Shown here: piece after piece, positions 36,425-49,429 of the stretch
Position numbering within the stretch: position 1 is the stretch's first letter
How the letters are laid out: every line of letters starts with the position of its first letter
From: Erpobdella octoculata
Lineage: Eukaryota > Annelida > Clitellata > Hirudinida > Erpobdellidae
Direction of reading: 5' to 3'
Length of the DNA stretch: 64,000 nucleotides
Assembly: GCA_963978895.1 (NCBI GenBank)
Contig: OZ022247.1
Location: forward strand, 14,268,312 to 14,332,311
Made by a program: the position numbers and the translations under genes
Notes under the pieces: generated by a model
The model's database searches: none
Told to the model about the DNA's origin: nothing
The model's input: the letters and a program-made list of their open reading frames with translations, nothing else

Positions 36425-39400
36425 AGTCCTGGCCCTGTCATATAGACCCGCATACACTTGGTATAAGACAGAGTTTGAAAGTTTGTTTCAGTAGCAGACC
36501 AATATAGCTGTAAAACGGCACTAGGTGGAATTACCAAAAGTGTGGCATAAATCCGCCATCTTGAATTTTCAAAATGCGACCGATAATTATAAATTAATTT
36601 GTCTTAAATCAGACAACATTAATATACTTAATTGGTGTACAAAACTTTATTTTTTTAGAGATATCATTTCGTTTATGATAATTATGAGACAAATAATATC
36701 TAATATGGCCGACAAAATCTAAAATGGCCGCCGAAAATAGAGAAAATGTTGTCAATAAAGTATAAATTATTTTTTAACAATGAGAACAATTACAAGATTA
36801 AACTGTTTGTTAAAATTCACCAGTGAGGGTACAAAGTAAATCATATTTAATAATGTTATGATATTAATAATAAATTGGTACGACATCACCAGAAGCACTT
36901 CATTTGCAGATATAATGCCTATAAATTATTTGTTCTGACACAATCTGAGACTGAATGTAATGTGTGACAATATACAGCACATAGAAGTTCTCCTTTTGCG
37001 CACAAACACCGGTTGGTGTCACATTTACACCACATTTGCACAAAATCAACATATTTTCTGCAATTGGTTTAAGACCTTTAACAGGAAATATAGTACTTTT
37101 ATCTAAAATCCAGCCATAACCTTTTGCACTGTGAATTGAACAAGGAAGACATTCCGTATGATGTAAAAAGCTCGCTGTATATGAGGTAGGTAACAACTGT
37201 GCCAGTGTCTTTGGCGTACCACTATTAATATGACTTTTAAATCGTGCCTAATAAATGTTTTACACGAAATCTTGAGTCCTGCTTCAACCACTTACGAGCA
37301 AGGTAATTTTCAACAGACTTAAATGATTCATCACTCAATTCAGTTGACTCAGCAAAATTGTTCAAGTATTTTTGAGGCTCACACGTAAATTCAGCATTTT
37401 GGTTCCTATTGTGATGAGAGCATTATCTACAGTCAGCACATGCACTTTTACAAAAACCTTACACAAATTCACGCCAAGTCTATCAGCAGGAATATGGACA
37501 GGTAAATGTCGCTTATGTTTCCCAGATTCAAATTTCATTGACAATTCAAGCAGTCCAAGATGTAGCCAGTCGTTTATAAATTGCAGTAATATGTGTCTGT
37601 GTCATTTGATATAATCATGACTCATGATTATATCAAAATTGGAACCAAATGATTCATGAACCGCTTGCTGCCTCGAGTCACCTCCCAGTCACAATAAAGC
37701 AATAATCTATCATCCGCTTCTTCTACAGGGCCTGTAAGGCACAGGTGGCAGAGCGGTGGAGCGTTCATGGCTTAGAAGTTTAAGAATTAACGCAACGTTA
37801 AACATTCTCACACAAAAAAAAAGAAATTTAAAGTGCACTGGCTGAAACTAGTCACTCGATCGACTGTCTCTGTGATTTTATGAACTCAGCTGGCGCAACG
37901 TCATTATCAATAATGCACCCACTGAGTATGGAGGGAAGATAAGAGTGCTGCTCTCTAGCAAACAGTTGAGTTAAAATCTGTAAATTAGTCTTATTGCTTG
38001 CTGACGTCCAAAACATGTCCATCTGTTTTGGTATTGGCGCATCAGAACCTATGACGGTCACATCCAGTGCCGATTTGCCAGCTGAAGGCCGACTTATTTC
38101 ACCACATTTGACTGATGATTCGATGTAGCTGTCGAAGACAACATCGTAACTTGTTCTGCAAAACATCGACTGGCCTGCAAACAGCACACATTAAATAGCA
38201 TTTGCAAATGTGCCAAACGAGCACAAATTTAGAAACGGGCGAATTTTCGACATGAAATCAATTATTGAAAAACCATCTCTTTAGGCAGTAATAGTTTTTC
38301 AATTTTATTCGTGAGTTTACTTTTCTCTGGTTTTAATTCAAAATTACCGTCAAAAATAATTGAATCTGGCAAAATATCCTAAGAGTAGATTTCTGCCATT
38401 GGCATACCACGTTGTATCAAATAATCGATGTTGCGCTGAGCTGCAGCTAATACCTTCTGTGAATAGGGAGTAACAGAATCTGTGATTGTTGTCGGTGGCA
38501 TATAGTCCATTCTAGGCAGGTTTCTTTTGGAAAATGTGGCCGATAGTTTTTTGTTTCATCCAGGAAATGTTCTTTGTAAAACTCTTTGAAGCAGCTGGCT
38601 CTGTTCGTAAGTGCTTGGCAAAGACGCAGAGACACTATCTGTTTAGTGATGAGGTATGCAACTTGATTCTAGGCGATTGAATAATGAACGGATTTCCCCT
38701 GCTGCATACGAAGTCAAGCAGTTGTGCCAAATTTTTGTTAAGATACTTTGCATTTCTACCTATCAAAACATGGAGTACCTGTGCAGATTTACTATGGTCC
38801 ATTGACTTGTCTTTTGTCATCTTTCTCAAGTTGTTAGAAATCAGCAAAATTTCATAAAAAATAAAACTGCCATTCAACAACAACAGCTGTGTTTCGTGTA
38901 TTGCCAACAATTTCATCCTTGCTTTCGGACGCTTTCTGTATGGACTGCTATAGTTTCATGCCTGGTGCAAAAGCGTTGAAAGAGCCAACACGGTCTTTAA
39001 CAACAAATTGGCTACAAACAAATCGGCAAGAGACATCTGGATTTAGTTTGTTTATACTTTCACGGTATAAAGTACCATATGAAGTAGTTTAAGCAATCAC
39101 TTTCTCTGAAGATTGGAAGTGACTTGTCTACAGATGCAACGTAAAGTGCAAAATTTCCTTCACGATCAGAAAAAATGAGATGCTTGACAACCAACGCCAT
39201 TTGCTGAAAAACACCCCAATGCTGCCAAACGTCTGACTTTGATTCACACTCCTTTACAAAAGACAAGGACATTTGCTGAATATGGTCTGATTTCTCAAAC
39301 AATTCTAAAAAAATTCGCCGTTGATTTGATTTTGTTTTTAACACACAAAGTTGTTCTAAGTTCAACTGGACATGACAATTAATTAAATTAGGCAAAATGA

Positions 39401-39945
39401 AAAATAATAATTTGTTGCAGATGTTGTACGGGTTGCGTAATCCGCTCCTGTCTACTAAACAGTTTCTTTAAATGCGCGGTTTTGTCAATATAATTTAAGA
39501 CAAATAAAAAAAATTAAATGACGTTAATAGTTATAACTTGTTTGAACGGCCATAAGTAAAATAATATCAAAACAAATTGTTCTACATTTAAATAATGCAC
39601 CGATAGCAATTTCTGTGTTTTCGGCGGCCATTTGGGAGTTTTCGGCCATATTATCCGCCATATTGAATTTCATTTATTTTGTTATTAACATAAGTAAAGT
39701 TTTATTTCTTAAAAAAGAGTTTTGTATACCAATTGAGCGTATTTATGTTATCAGATTTTTAAAACAATAAATTTATATCTATCAGCCGCCATCTTCAGAA
39801 ATTCAAGATGTTGGACTTATGCCACATTTATAGCAATTCCACCTAGTGCCGTTTTAAAGCCATATGAGTCTGCTACTCCAAAAAAACATTCAAACTCTGT
39901 CCTATACCAAGTGTATGCGGGTCTGTATGGCAGGTCCTGGATTAT
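36425..39945. mobile_element. DNA transposon with ~330-bp terminal inverted repeats
   Basis: Left TIR (about 36,425-36,755) and right TIR (about 39,595-39,945) share AGACCCGCATACACTTGGTA, AAAACGGCACTAGGTGGAAT, TTGAATTT, AAATGGCCGCCGAAAA and other blocks in inverted order, roughly 80-85% alike by eye. The element lies inside the Gypsy gag relic. Superfamily unknown; I could not fix the target duplication. Confidence 0.75.
36900..39395 (-). pseudogene. Decayed minus-strand gene inside the long-TIR transposon
   Basis: Short frames at 37,196-36,900, 37,544-37,362, 38,187-37,852, 38,635-38,447, 38,916-38,635 and 39,395-39,060 are collinear pieces of a larger minus-strand protein. The part at 38,187 (VVFDSYIESSVKCGEISRPS, SALDVTVIGSDAPIPK, MDMFWTSASNKTNLQILTQL) resembles uncharacterised invertebrate proteins that are often multicopy. 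I assign no function. A truncated SINE-like head (GGTGGCAGAGCGGTGGAGCG) lies at 37,742-37,765. Confidence 0.5.
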
Positions 39946-40364
39946 GACAGGGTTTGATTATGAAGCATGGTTAGGAAAAATCTATAAACTCCTCAGAGAA
40001 CTGTGATAGTTGCCAGAACTTTACACGCTTGGTAATAACGTTTGTTTTTGGTGTGCATAATGTTTCAAATTTTTTCACTGCTTTATAACAATTTCTATCC
40101 GTATCTTCAAAGTTGAACGATTTGAAAATTGAAAAAGAATCATGAAAACTCAAGAACATTGCGATCAATACGTTGTTTTTTTCAGAGATGCTGTTGCTTT
40201 CAAGTAAATTTGAAACATCTGAGTACACTGACACGATTCATTCGATAGATTAGTGGCATCGAAACAAAAAACGTATTTGCTGCTGAAAAAAATATTGTTG
40301 AAAGAACTATGTTATGTTTGAATTTTATTCAATAACGTTAATTAATAATACTTTAGAGATATTA

Positions 40365-40463
40365 ATGAAAATAGTGTTCACAAAACATAGACATATCAAA
40401 AAATAGTGTTCTCAAAACATAGACATATTAAAAAAATAGTATTCCCAAAACATAGACATATTA
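40365..40463. repeat. ~32-bp minisatellite
   Basis: Three units of the type AAATAGTGTTCNCAAAACATAGACATAT(T/C)A, the last continuing at 42,778 beyond the LINE. Confidence 0.8.
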
Positions 40464-42777
40464 ACAAAAATATTTTTTTTCAAATGACCCAGGGCTTTTT
40501 GCAAGGATGGATATCTCATGCCCAATTGCTACTAGCAACCACAATCTGATTACGTTTGAAATAAATGACTCAATCCTAACTTTTGATGAGAAAAACAATA
40601 TAGGTTTTACTGTTTCAAGAAAGCAAATTTTCAGGAAATAAACGCTTTTTTTACTCAATATTAAATGGGATATTTTCTTTCAGTATTTCTTTGACGTAGA
40701 GAGCTGCTGGAATGTTTTCAATCATTATCTAAATATTGCTATAGAAACTTTTGTCCCTGTCCACTATGCGGCACACAACTCTCCAAAATTACCAGGCAGA
40801 ACATCAAAGGTGCTTCGCCAACTGTATAAGGATAAACTACATTTTTGGAAGAAATACCGATTTACCCAGGAACAGACAGACAAAAAGAGATACAAAAAAT
40901 TCACAAAGTTATGTGCGTCAGCTGTAAAAAGAACCCAATCTTACACAGAATAAAATTTGATTTCTACAAAAAATCTTGGAAATTTCTACAGATACAAAAA
41001 CCAAAAACTATCTTCACACTCGTCCATAAATAGCATTGCAACCAGCAAAAATAATCTTACGTCGAATCCATCAGAGATAGCCAACATTTTCAACGATTAC
41101 TTTGCTAGTGTGTTTACAGTAGATGATGGTAAAGATCCTAATTTGAAACACCGAACCTCTGAACTCCTAGAAAAGATTTCTTTTACTCCCGATGTTGTCC
41201 ATTCACTCCTAAAAGGTCTCAAAAGTGCATGCTCCTCTGGTCCTGATGGAATACCAAACATCATCCTAAAACGTTGCGCCCAGGATTAAGCAACCCCACT
41301 CTGTCATATTTTTAATGTGTCTCTCAAGATGCGCAGGCTGCCAACAAATTGGAAGATTGCTTGCATCTCCAATTCACAAAAATGGCCCGACAAGTTGCCC
41401 TTCTAACTATAGGCCAATCTCACTTACAAGTACCTGTTGTCGTGTCATGGAAAAGGTAATTACCAAGGACATGTTGACTTACTTGTCGACGCACAACCTC
41501 TTCTCCAATCACCAGCATGAATTTCTAAGGCTCAAATCTACATATACAAACCTGCTCGAATGCGTGTATGATTGGTCATTGTCTCTAGAAATTGTGAGCG
41601 TACTGACATATCATTTATTTTGATTTTCAAAAAAACATTTGATTCTGTTTCACACACAAAGCTGATGACGAAATTGAAAAGATATGGAATATCTGGTGAT
41701 TTGTTCGCGTGAATGGTCATCACTCTGGTCTAAGAGAAGTTACTAGCAGTGTTCCACAGGGTAGTGTCCTGGGACCAATACTTTTTTGATATACATTAAC
41801 GATATTACAGACAACCCAGCTTTCGAACAAGTTTCAATCAAGCTATTCGCGGATGACATCAAAATTTACAAAACATTCCAGCCTGGAAATTTGGCGATGC
41901 AGGATGCGATTGACGAATTGGTGTCCTGGCCCTAACAAAGTGCTTCGTATGCTTCATCTATGGTCTAGCAAGTAAAGAACGTGATGTACCGACTATCATA
42001 TTGACTCTTACCAACTAGAGATTATTGGTCAGGCAAGGGACCTTGGCGTTGTAATCGAAAATGACCTCAAATTTAATAAACACATCGACAGTATTTTACA
42101 TGCGCATCTGTTAGATTACGGCTGATCCATTTATGTTTCACTACTAAAGATCCAGATCTCTTGACGAGGGCATTTTCCGTGTTCGTACGACCACTACTTG
42201 AAAATTGTGGAATCCACACCACAGGGGTTTGATCGACAGGCTCGATTCAAAAAAACAATTCCTTCTGTCAGTCGTCTCCCTTATGTAACTCGCCTCAACA
42301 TCCTCGGTCTCAAATCTTTAGAACATTGCAGACTTATTGCTGACCTATGTCTATGCTACAAAATTCTAAATGGTCTTATTGACTCAACTTTAGTCACCAG
42401 CTTTGAATCGTCTGGTTACCAGGCCACAAGAGGCCATTGTTATAAGCTGAGGTCTGGCCTACACAAGATCAATGCTGCCAAGTTCTCCTTTGCCAACCGA
42501 GTAATAAAATCCTGGAATGCCCTGCCTCACGATGTGCTCAACTCAACTACCTACAGCCGTTTCAGATGTCTGATCAACGAAACCGATCTTTCAAAATTTC
42601 TAACACTCAATGATTTAAATATCCGATGGCTTATATGTTTATTTTGCGTATTTGTTTGTGTTATTATTTTTCTTTTATTTTTGCTTTGAATTCTGTTCGA
42701 ACGTACGCTTTATGCTGTCCGAACGGTGTTAGTGGCCTACGGGCCCTTCTGTTGGAGAAGTAAATAAATAAATAAAT
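40464..42777 (+). mobile_element. CR1/Jockey-like LINE, decayed
   Basis: It starts with the end of an APE endonuclease (SDYVTFEINDS-like text near 40,545), followed by the pre-RT region, RT pieces (SSGPDGIPNIILKRC at about 41,240; SNYRPISLTSTCCRVMEKVI at about 41,400-41,460; a FADD-equivalent FADDIKIYKTF near 41,848) and the C-terminal domain (ATRGHCYKLRSG, FANRVIKSWNALPHDV, 42,425-42,535). Multiple stops and shifts are present. The tail is (AAAT)n. AAAACATAGACATATTA precedes (40,447-40,463) and follows (42,778-42,794) the element, which looks like a 17-bp target duplication, although this sequence is also part of the local minisatellite. Confidence 0.8.
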
Positions 42778-42794
42778 AAAACATAGACATATTA

Positions 42795-44947
42795 CAGTCA
42801 TAACCTTGGTAAGTTTTTTATACTAAATGTTTGTTCATGCAAACATTAAACGTACAAAACCTATTCAAACAGAATGTATGTTTACGTTCAAAAAATTGAA
42901 GTAAAACTATTAATTTAATTTTCTAAAAATCAAATCTGTTTTTGCTTATAAAAACCGTAGAATAAATATTTTTAATCTAAAAATAATTCAATTTAATTAG
43001 AACGTTAATTCAACTATTAAAACATTTTATTATCAACAAGTCACCCAGGAGAGGGGATTAAAGAAATCTTGGCATGAAAAAGAATTGCTTTTCTTATGGT
43101 CGCATGGATTAAACACTTTCGTATTGGTTTTGGTTTTCAAATTGTGTTTTGTTTTATTTATCATTTTATTTTTTAATATTGATTGTTTTGACTACAAAAT
43201 TAAATTTCACTAGTTTTTTTTTGATATAAATCACTATTTTTATTTTGCAATGCTGAATTCCGTATGCGTATGTTTCAATTTTTAAAAACTAAAAATGATA
43301 AAAAAAACTGAAATTTAAACACAGGGGTTGTTGTTCTGCACAATGAAAATCTTTAACAGAAAAACTGATCTAATAAAATTAGATCAAGATTTGGGAATTA
43401 TGAACACGATTTCGTGAAAAAAGTAAGTTTTAATGATGATGGTGGTGGTGATGATGATGGTAGTAAGGATGATGATGATGATGATGATCGTGGTGGTGGT
43501 GATGATGGTGATCTATACGTTTAACCTTATATAAAACAGTTTACAGTTTATTGACATTTTTGACCAAAAAGAAATGAAAAAAGAGTGGAAACAAAACAAA
43601 ATTAAGTTTGACAAAAACTATTTCAAACAATTTTATTTTTATAGCCAGAACGCATTCAATTCAGCATTTTTCTTTTTTATTATTAAAAAATGATGAAGCA
43701 TTTTATTCAGCGGGGAAACACCGTAGTTTCCAATATAATTAAAACCAATAAAACATAACTGGGTCGATGATCATTTACGACAGAAGCATTGTAAAGATTT
43801 GTGTAAGTTATAGAAAGCATAATTATTGTTCCGATTTGTTGTTCTACATAAAAATGCACATTTCATTCGTTTACTATTGTGAAGAACCAATAATAAACAT
43901 TAAATGAGGTCAATCTTTTGGAAACGTTAAAAAACACGTAAAACTAACAAAAAACCAACATATGCCATTTATTTTTAAACAATTTACATTCTTATCTGCT
44001 TCGTTAAACACAACACGAAGACATTGACATACTGCGAGTTGTATTTTCTGTTTTGTAGCACATCAGTTGGAAAAATAACAACATTTTTTGGCATATTGTT
44101 AAAACAAATACTTTTAACTAACTCTAATGCTACTGTTGGAACAAATAATTTTAACTAACTCTAATGCTATTGTTGGAGTAAAAACAAAAACAGAGGCTTC
44201 GAAATACTCCAGTTCTGCAGTTAATGAAATTCTGAGTTTCCTGAACGTTATTTTTATATCCTCAATCCTAAAGGCAAGTTTATCACCGGCTGCATTTGAA
44301 ACCAAGCATTTCTGACATGTAATGTAAATGCTAATGTTTCACAAGTGATTATTTTTCTGAGCAAATCAACGCAGCTGCAAATTCAATAAATTTTTTTAAT
44401 TAAAAACATGTTATTTATACTTTATTTTATTAATTTTACAATGCTGAAGTCCGTATATGTATATGTAATAAAATAATGTAATAATAAAATGTTTTTTATA
44501 CTTGATATTATTTATTTTACAATACGTATACGTATATGTAATAATAATTAAAAATATTTTTTGACAATTCTTTGGTGAAAGTAGAATTTTCAAGAATTTA
44601 ATTAAACTGTTCAAATTGAAAAATGACTGAAAATAATTCTTTTTATATAACATTTGTCTGAAAAGATCGTGTTATTTATGGAAAAGTTGGGAATTCTTTT
44701 AAAATGATTAATGTTTTAAATGAAACTTTAATTTTGTGCTTTCAGACAATTTAACCAAAAAAAACAAATCTCCTAGAAGTTAACTTCCTTCACAAATTTA
44801 TTTCCATGAAGAAATAATAATTTTCAGCTGAAACTGCAATTTATACTGCACCATAAAACTCTTCGGGTAGATTCACAATTCACAGTCACTCAGCCATTAA
44901 CATATATCATTATCGCTGCTTTAAATAACCGAACCGACCGTGTTACG
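42795..44947. other. Non-coding region upstream of the GPCR gene
   Basis: AT-rich; contains a (GAT/GGT)n tract at 43,432-43,512, a ~40-bp tandem pair at 44,108-44,176 (TTTTAACTAACTCTAATGCT), and related TATACGTATATGTAATAATA stretches near 44,460 and 44,530. It must include the GPCR promoter and 5' UTR unless further 5' exons exist, but I see no clear core promoter. Confidence 0.5.
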
Positions 44948-45427
44948 ATGAATTCATCCAAGTCTTTAAAGCATTTTACAACAAGAGTTGCGCAAACAAC
45001 ATTGATCTTACCAACACGTCAACAACATAGTGACGCCCCAACAACTGATAATCATCCATTAAATGTTGATTACAGTCAGCTAACAATTCCTATAAATGGC
45101 TATGTTGTACCGATGGTAGTCGTATTGACGTTAATCTCCAACTGTTTCGTCTGCATTGTCCTAAGTCGTCCTGCCATGCGAATCCATCCTTCTAACATTC
45201 TTCTTTTAGCCATGTCGGTGACAAATACATTAACTGGGCTGCTAGCATGTCCGTTCTATGTGTACTTTTACACTGCTGGCTATTATGTTGACTGGCTACC
45301 TTATAAGATCTGTTACGCTTACTACTGCTTCACAGACATCATTCCAACTATCTTCCACACGGCTTCTGTTTGGCTGACAGTAGCACTGGCTTTACAGCGA
45401 TATGTCGTAGTCGTCTGTAAGTCACAG
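44948..45427 (+). CDS. Sex-peptide/myoinhibitory-peptide-type GPCR, exon 1
   Basis: The 160 codons of exon 1 encode an N-terminal tail with an N-glycosylation-like start, TM1 (about 51-73), TM2 (about 82-107) and TM3 (about 121-150) ending in QRY (150-152). Class A receptors normally have DRY, but QRY is usual in the sex-peptide receptor family. IIPTIFHTASVWLTVALALQ is a family hallmark. Cys122 is the TM3-side disulphide Cys. Position 93 (2.50), normally Asp, is Asn. These receptors bind amidated neuropeptides at the plasma membrane and signal through Gi/o. The start is the first Met of the open frame; the donor is CAG|GTCAGT at 45,427/45,428, phase 0. Confidence 0.85.
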
Positions 45428-46596
45428 GTCAGTTTTATATGATGTTACTTTCAGTGTTTTTTTGTTATCTTGTTGATGCTAGTTAATGATGTTGTTGTTG
45501 TTGTTTTTTTTTAATAAAGATGGTAAGTTCATTTGTTTTTTTTTACTTCAAGGAAAAACGTTTCATTTACATATGTACTGCTAATAATATGTTAATAACA
45601 ATTACAAATTTGTTTTAATGCTAAAATTTAAAAATAACATTATTATTTTTTTTATTTTTTTGTTGATTTTTTAAAGTTAATTATATTGACCTTACCGTAT
45701 TTGCTTGCTTGCGTGCTTGCTTGCTTGCTTCAGCTATACGTTGGGACCCTTTGACACTTAAACAAATTAACTTTCCGTTGTCCGATCAAAGTGAAACTTA
45801 ATGAGTTTATTTGTCGTTGTGAGTTTCACATTTTATCAAATTTTTAGATTGAATTATTAAATAAAATCAATTAAAACTTTGAAAAATTCAAAAAACAAAA
45901 TCCAAATTTCTGCAGAGAAAAAAGCATTAGTTTCTATTTTATTAAAAAAATGATATTTTATTTTTTAATTTATAAATATATAGTAAGAAATTTTTTCCAT
46001 ATTAACTTGGAAATTTCTTTTATTTTCAATTCTCACGTACTTTAAACATCAAGTATTTAAAGGCTATGTTCAATGTTTTTCTATTTATGACTTATTATCA
46101 TCAAAAAACAATTTGCAAACAATTAGTAGCCTCCGAATAAAAAAAATATAAAGAAAATTTAAACGATCATTTTCTTGCTTTTTCCTTCACTTTCTTCTTT
46201 GATCTCTCTATCCACAATCATATTACCCTAATTACTAGCTTTTCTTTCCTCGACAGAGTTCAGCTAGTATTTTTTGTTTGTTTTTCAATTGCAACTTGTT
46301 GACTATTTGTCTCTCATGTTTGACATGTTTCAAATTCAGTTTCTCAACCTAGGAAACAATTGTTTTGTTCTTTTTAAACCTTCATGAAACTGCATATTTA
46401 CTTTTTTATGTCTTTTTAACAATTGTTTCACAATCTTTTAACTGTCGGCTTTGAAAGCCATTTTCATTGTCATAAGAATAATAAAAACATTTTAATAAAA
46501 TAAAATAACCGTGGCAATGATATTAGCTACAAAATAAATTATTGTTATCATCAGTGTTATTATTTAATAATAATTATGATAACAATAGTCTATATA

Positions 46597-46755
46597 TCTA
46601 TCTATATAAAAATCTCGTGTCATAGTGTTTGACTTCAATTTTCTCCGAAACGGCTGAGAATAGTTGTAAGTTATTTAAAAAAAAATTTAAATTATTTTTA
46701 AAAGTTACTTTGGAAAAACAATAAGGTGCAATTATGTCTTTTTTATACGAAAATG

Positions 46756-46756
<1 letters not shown>
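46597..46756 (+). mobile_element. Helitron-like 5' end fragment
   Basis: TCTATATAAAAATCTCGTGT followed by TTCTCCGAAACGGCTGAGAA is a common Helitron start in invertebrates. It merges with (TA)n at 46,757. No 3' end was found. Confidence 0.5.
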
Positions 46757-46791
<35 letters not shown>

Positions 46792-46795
<4 letters not shown>

Positions 46796-47295
46796 GGCAG
46801 CAGACTAAGCTGTCGAGCCGAAGTAAGGAGTTCTGAACCTATCATAGTCGTAGTCTAATGTTAAGTAGCTCCGAAAGACTGAGACTTCTAGCCATCCTTT
46901 AATTGGGGATGGTCGGTGGCTCAGTTGGTAAGAGCGCTTGCATTTAGGCGAGGCGGTGTTGCCGTAGACACGTGGGTTCGATTCCTAGTAGAGTCTTATA
47001 AATATTTGCGTTACTTGTGGTGACAGTTAGTCATCCTATTTGTAGGCTCTTGAAACATTTCAACACAATGTTTCACTTCATAAATTATCTATCTGGCAGC
47101 AGACTAAGCTGTCGAGCCGAAGTAAGGAGTTCTGAACCTATCATAGTCGTAGTCTAATGTTAAGTAGCTCCGAAAGACTGAGACTTCTAGCCATCCTTTA
47201 ATTGGGGATGGTCGGTGGCTCAGTTGGTAAGAGCGCTTGCATTTAGGCGAGGCGGTGTTGCCGTAGACACGTGGGTTCGATTCCTAGTAGAGTCT

Positions 47296-47299
<4 letters not shown>
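46792..47299 (+). mobile_element. Tandem pair of tRNA-derived SINEs
   Basis: Unit 1 (46,792-47,090) and unit 2 (47,091-47,299, truncated by TA repeats) are nearly identical with a 299-bp period. Each contains an A-box-like TGGCTCAGTTGGTAAGAGC and B-box GTGGGTTCGATTCC, separated by a family-specific GCGAGGCGGTGTTGCCG. A related minus-strand copy lies at 52,920-53,075. Confidence 0.8.
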
Positions 47300-47364
<65 letters not shown>

Positions 47365-47378
47365 TTATTTATATTATT

Positions 47379-47438
<60 letters not shown>
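47297..47438. repeat. (TA)n, interrupted
   Basis: Two TA runs separated by a TTATTTATATTATTTAT spacer. Confidence 0.9.
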
Positions 47439-47442
<4 letters not shown>

Positions 47443-47579
47443 GTTATTTTTATCTTTTTTACAAATGTACCGTTTCCTTTAAAAGTAACTTAATAAAATG
47501 GCATAACCAAAATAATTTTCATCAAATATCAACTTAAGTGTCGTCACTTGCCAAATAAAACTTTAAATTAAGAATAAAT

Positions 47580-47696
47580 TGAGCGTGAATACAAGCGGAA
47601 ACAGGATAGTAAACGGGAACGGGAGAGCAAACGGAAACGGTAGAGCAAGCGGGGAAAGAAACGGGAGCAAGAGAGAAGAACGATAGAAAAATTTTC
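47580..47696 (+). repeat. Helitron minisatellite remnant
   Basis: GAGCGTGAATAC, GGGAACGGGAGAGCAAACGG and GAAAAATTTTCAAAAC correspond to a diverged Helitron arm that lacks the CTAG end. A LINE starts directly after it. Confidence 0.65.
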
Positions 47697-49336
47697 AAAA
47701 CCACTCTTTAAAAAAGGTAGCAGGTCTGGGGCAAGTAACTATCGTTCAGTAAGTCTCACGTTTATTATTTGCAAAGTCATGGAAAAAATCATTCAGCTCG
47801 AATTAATGAATCACATTAGACACCACAGCATTTTGATAAACAGCCAACATGGATTAGTACAAAGGCGATCATGTCTAACAAATTTGCTAGATTGTTTTGA
47901 AAATGTTTATACCCACTTAAACAAAGGATCCCCTGTAGACATAGTCTATCTGAATTTTGCCAAAGCCTTCGACAAAGTACCACATACACGATTGATGAGA
48001 AAAATAGAAGCTGCTGGAATAAAAGGTAATATTTGAAGATGGATCAAAGAATAGCTAGCAGACAGAAGACAAAAAGTGGGAATTAAAGGGAAATACTTGG
48101 AGTGGAAAAGCATAAAAGTGGTGTACCACAAGGATCCGTTTTGGGACCTTTACTATTTGTTCTGTTCATTAACGACCTTGATATAGGGACTTGTTCAAAG
48201 GTCTCGAAATTTGCTGATGATACAAAGTTATCCATGAAAGTAGAGTGTGAGCTGGATGCCGACATTTTAGGAAAAGATCTTGCAAAAATATACCAATTGT
48301 CCCTAGACTGGCAATTGATGTCCAACGTAGATAAATGTTTAGTGATGCACATGGGTAATAGTAATCAAGAGTTTCAGTATGAGATGGCAGGAATATTGTT
48401 GAAGACGTCTGAAGAGGAAAAATATCTGGGAGTTATAGTACACAATAGCGGCAAAGCATCAAGACAGTGTGCGGAAGCAACAAAGCAAGCCAATAAGATT
48501 TTAGGATTGGTTAAAAGAACAATAATAAGTCGAAACCAGGAAATAATTATCAGGCTATACAAATGTTTGGTAAGACCACATCTAGAATATTGTGTACAAG
48601 CTTGAAGCCCTGTTTTAAAAAAAGACATTGTAGTGTTGAAGGAGCAAAGGAGGGTTACAAAGTTGATTAAGCATTTAAGCCAGTTACCTTACCAAGAAAG
48701 ATTAAAACAACGTGGCTTAACAATTTTAGAGAAAAGGAGAAGTAGGGGTGACTTGATCGAAGCCTACAAGATAATAACAGGAAAAGAGGATTTAACACCA
48801 GCAATGTTTTTTGGACAACCACCGATTCAAAGCACTAGAGGACATAGATTCAAGCTTTTTAAAAAACAAGAAAAAACTATAAAAAAGGCTTTTTTTACCA
48901 ATGCTTTTATTAACTCGTCGTCTCTGTTTCTCTGTCTGTCTGTTTCTTTGTCTGTCTGTTTCTCTGTCTGTTTCAAATCTTGCAATCAATTTTTGAATCA
49001 CTTCCTGATGATAGATTTTTTTTCAAATTTTGCATACATGCTCAAAATAGAAGACAATGCAATATTCAATTATTAGTTTTACAATAAGTCAATTAATTTA
49101 GTTAATTTTAATTAATTTCGATATTTCGATATAATTAAGATATTTCGACTTTAATATAAAATAAAAGAGTAATATAAGAAAAAATTGATTGCAAAATTTG
49201 TGTTTTAATTACATATAAGAGCATTGTTTTAAAAATTCGTTTTTAATTTACTTGTTAGTTCTAGAGTGGTAAATATATGGAATGACTTGGACGATGACAC
49301 TGTAGCATTTTTTTAAAGTAGCGCTATCCAGGCATG
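47697..49336 (+). mobile_element. LINE (CR1/Jockey-like RT), 5' truncated, decayed
   Basis: RT fingers (SGASNYRSVSLTFIICKVME), motif A region (DIVYLNFAKAFDKVPH), motif B (SGVPQGSVLGPLLFVLFIND), motif C (FADDTKLS), then thumb (LIEYCVQA-like) and the tail RVVNIWNDLDDDTVA near 49,265. A stop at 48,036 and shifts near 48,100 and 48,605 disable it. The segment 48,902-49,262 interrupts the C-terminal coding text (AFFTN | RVVNIWN) and holds TCTG-rich and AT-rich sequence. Confidence 0.82.
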
Positions 49337-49429
49337 GATACTGATTCTTATACAAATTATTTATTTTTTATTAGTTTATTTATGTATTATTATTATTTTT
49401 CATTTTTTTTATTTTATTTTATTTATTTA

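Larger units (their letters stand above)
34150..40240 (-). mobile_element. Decayed Ty3/Gypsy-like gag-protease relic, interrupted by two DNA transposons
   Basis: The minus-strand reading order is: gag text at 40,234-39,971 (YKAVKKFETLCTPKTN, KFWQLSQFSEEFI), more gag at 36,404-36,283 (MIRDKIVLGCAGRTFLE, LTLNQAIRIAAE), and a protease-like CKLDTGAEMNIL at about 34,220-34,180. The pieces fit one gag-protease frame split by a long-TIR transposon and a hAT element. Many stops; no RT seen and no LTRs recognised. The call rests on gag motifs typical of invertebrate Gypsy elements. Confidence 0.65.
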
